DNA from: Pseudomonas hunanensis
GTDB lineage: Bacteria > Pseudomonadota > Gammaproteobacteria > Pseudomonadales > Pseudomonadaceae
Reading direction: 5' to 3'
Length of the DNA stretch: 56,414 bases
Assembly: GCF_013393325.1 (NCBI RefSeq)
Contig: NZ_QJRC01000086.1
Span: 1-56,414, forward strand
Shown here: piece after piece, positions 55,145 to 56,414 of the stretch
How the letters are laid out: the number at the start of each line of letters is the position of its first letter
Numbering within the stretch: position 1 is the stretch's first letter
Notes under the pieces: model-generated
What the model was told of the DNA's origin: nothing
Seen by the model: only the letters and a program-made list of their open reading frames with translations
Databases searched by the model: none
Position numbers and translations under genes: made by a program

Positions 55145-55253
55145 AAGATGTAGACATTTCGCTATTGGATTGTACACACTGTGAGCCGTATGCCCCGTGG
55201 GTTATAGCGTAAAGTCGTAGGCTAAAGGCCTTGACACAAGTGACCGACCAGTC

Positions 55254-55282
55254 TTGTGACTCCCCGGCTCTTTGCGTATCCT
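55254..55282 (+). promoter_or_regulatory. candidate maeB promoter
   Basis: TTGTGA (55254-55259), 17 bases, then TATCCT (55277-55282), about 40 bases before the maeB start. A TTGACA at 55231-55236 also lies upstream, but its -10 would be poor. The region 55145-55321 holds no gene. Confidence 0.4.
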
Positions 55283-55321
55283 CGGCGGTCCGTCAGAACA
55301 GTAAATAGCGGAATGCCCACC

Positions 55322-56414
55322 ATGTCAGACCTGAAAACCGCCGCTCTCGAATATCACGCTCAACCTCGTCCGGGGAAACTGAGCGTCGAACTCTCCAAGC
55401 CCACTGCCACCGCCCGTGACCTCGCCCTGGCCTACAGCCCAGGTGTTGCAGAGCCGGTACGCGAAATTGGCCGTGATCCAGAGCTGGCTTACAAATACAC
55501 CGGCAAAGGCAACCTGGTTGCGGTGATTTCCGATGGCACCGCCATCCTCGGTCTGGGTGACCTCGGCCCACTGGCTTCCAAGCCGGTCATGGAAGGCAAG
55601 GGTGTTCTGTTCAAGCGTTTCGCTGGTATCGATGTATTCGACATCGAGGTCGAGTCGGAAAGCCCGCAAGCGTTCATCGACACCGTCCGCCGCATTTCGA
55701 TCACCTTCGGTGGCATCAACCTTGAAGACATCAAGGCCCCTGAGTGCTTCGAAATCGAGCGCACCTTGATCGAGCAGTGCGACATCCCGGTGTTCCACGA
55801 TGACCAGCACGGTACCGCCATCGTTACCGCGGCCGGCATGATCAACGCCCTGGAAATCGCCGGCAAGAAGCTGGAGGACGCCAAGATCGTCTGCCTGGGG
55901 GCTGGCGCTGCAGCCATCTCTTGCATGAAGCTGCTTATAAGCATGGGCGCGGGCGCTAGCAATATCCTCATGGTCGACCGCAGCGGCGTGATCCACGCTG
56001 GCCGTGACGACCTGAACCAGTACAAGGCGCAGTTCGCCCACGCTACCGACAAGCGCACCCTGGCTGACGCCCTTGACGGTGCCGACGTGTTCGTAGGCCT
56101 GTCCGGCCCGAACCTGCTGAGCCCGGAAGGCCTGAAGTCGATGGCGGCCAACCCGATCGTGTTCGCCTGCTCGAACCCGGACCCGGAAATCTCGCCAGAG
56201 CTGGCGCACGCCACTCGCAGCGACGTGATCATGGCTACCGGTCGTTCCGACTACCCGAACCAGGTCAACAACGTACTGGGCTTCCCGTTCATCTTCCGTG
56301 GTGCCCTGGACGTTCGCGCCAAGCGCATCAACGAAGAAATGAAGATCGCCGCTGCTATCGCCCTGAAAGACCTGGCCAAGCTGCCAGTGCCTAAGGAAGT
56401 GTGCGAAGCCTACG
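55322..56414 (+). CDS. maeB: malic enzyme (malate dehydrogenase, oxaloacetate-decarboxylating), 3' end missing
   Basis: Malic enzyme converts malate to pyruvate and CO2, giving NAD(P)H. The window holds the start (ATG 55322, MSDLKTAALEYHAQPRPGKL) and 364 codons; the family length in pseudomonads is about 422, so some 60 residues lie outside. Visible are LALAYSPGVAEPV, the catalytic Lys/Asp region AYKYTGKGNLVAVISDGTAILGLGD, CDIPVFHDDQHGTAI with metal ligands, and the nucleotide fold CLGAGAAAISCMKLL. The short single-domain form without a phosphotransacetylase tail is inferred from the genus. Confidence 0.93.
   Translation, partial: MSDLKTAALEYHAQPRPGKLSVELSKPTATARDLALAYSPGVAEPVREIGRDPELAYKYTGKGNLVAVISDGTAILGLGDLGPLASKPVMEGKGVLFKRFAGIDVFDIEVESESPQAFIDTVRRISITFGGINLEDIKAPECFEIERTLIEQCDIPVFHDDQHGTAIVTAAGMINALEIAGKKLEDAKIVCLGAGAAAISCMKLLISMGAGASNILMVDRSGVIHAGRDDLNQYKAQFAHATDKRTLADALDGADVFVGLSGPNLLSPEGLKSMAANPIVFACSNPDPEISPELAHATRSDVIMATGRSDYPNQVNNVLGFPFIFRGALDVRAKRINEEMKIAAAIALKDLAKLPVPKEVCEAY

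Overview
The window is about 56 kb of a GC-rich gammaproteobacterial chromosome. Gene content and order point to the Pseudomonas putida group: mutM/fdx/coaD, the lao cluster, ftsYEX-rpoH, mtgA-thiSG-trmB, hemW-rdgB-metWX-proC-pilT and argS-priA-rpmE-maeB lie in the order familiar from pseudomonads. Two families of short inverted-repeat (REP-type) elements are scattered between genes, also as in P. putida. Most of the window is conserved core genome on both strands; there is no rRNA, tRNA, CRISPR array, integrase or transposase.

Region by region. (1) 0.15-4.6 kb: an ABC importer of the 2-aminoethylphosphonate type (ATPase, fused permease, binding protein) with a PhnZ-like HD-domain oxygenase. 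(2) 4.6-10.7 kb: a GTPase/DUF2868 pair, folA, a cystine transporter (tcyP) and periplasmic phosphorylcholine phosphatase (pchP). (3) 10.7-13.1 kb: an accessory island of visibly lower GC, holding two DUF4433/DarT-type ADP-ribosyltransferase genes followed by the macrodomain antitoxin DarG. A 16-codon leader ORF with a strong ribosome binding site overlaps the start of the canonical darT. (4) 13.1-19.2 kb: ilvD, rlmI, an HDOD gene, mutM, a ferredoxin gene and coaD. (5) 19.3-23.7 kb: laoA-laoB-laoC with divergent laoR, for long-chain alcohol and aldehyde oxidation. (6) 23.7-31.9 kb: a sulfurtransferase, a YheT-type hydrolase, and two pairs of M16 peptidase genes on either side of rsmD. (7) 32.1-40.5 kb: ftsY-ftsE-ftsX-rpoH, mtgA, a DUF423 gene, thiS-thiG-trmB, then a 650-bp intergenic region rich in repeats. 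(8) 40.2-46.7 kb: a leftward gene train DUF3392, hemW, rdgB, DUF4426, metW, metX, yggT, proC, yggS. (9) 46.8-56.4 kb: pilT without pilU, an NlpC/P60 peptidase, a TM2 protein, a SPOR protein, argS, priA, rpmE, a secreted nuclease, and the 5' part of the malic enzyme gene maeB, cut by the window end.

The strongest candidate for something undescribed is the DarT-like / leader ORF / DarT / DarG cassette. Two toxin-family genes precede one antitoxin gene, the expected catalytic residues remain in both toxins, and the start codons are chained by overlaps. Other points worth checking are an rpmE terminator embedded in the signal-peptide codons of the next gene, the repeat-rich region at 39.6-40.15 kb, the second M16 pair that lacks signal peptides, and a TetR-type palindrome over the laoC -10 region.
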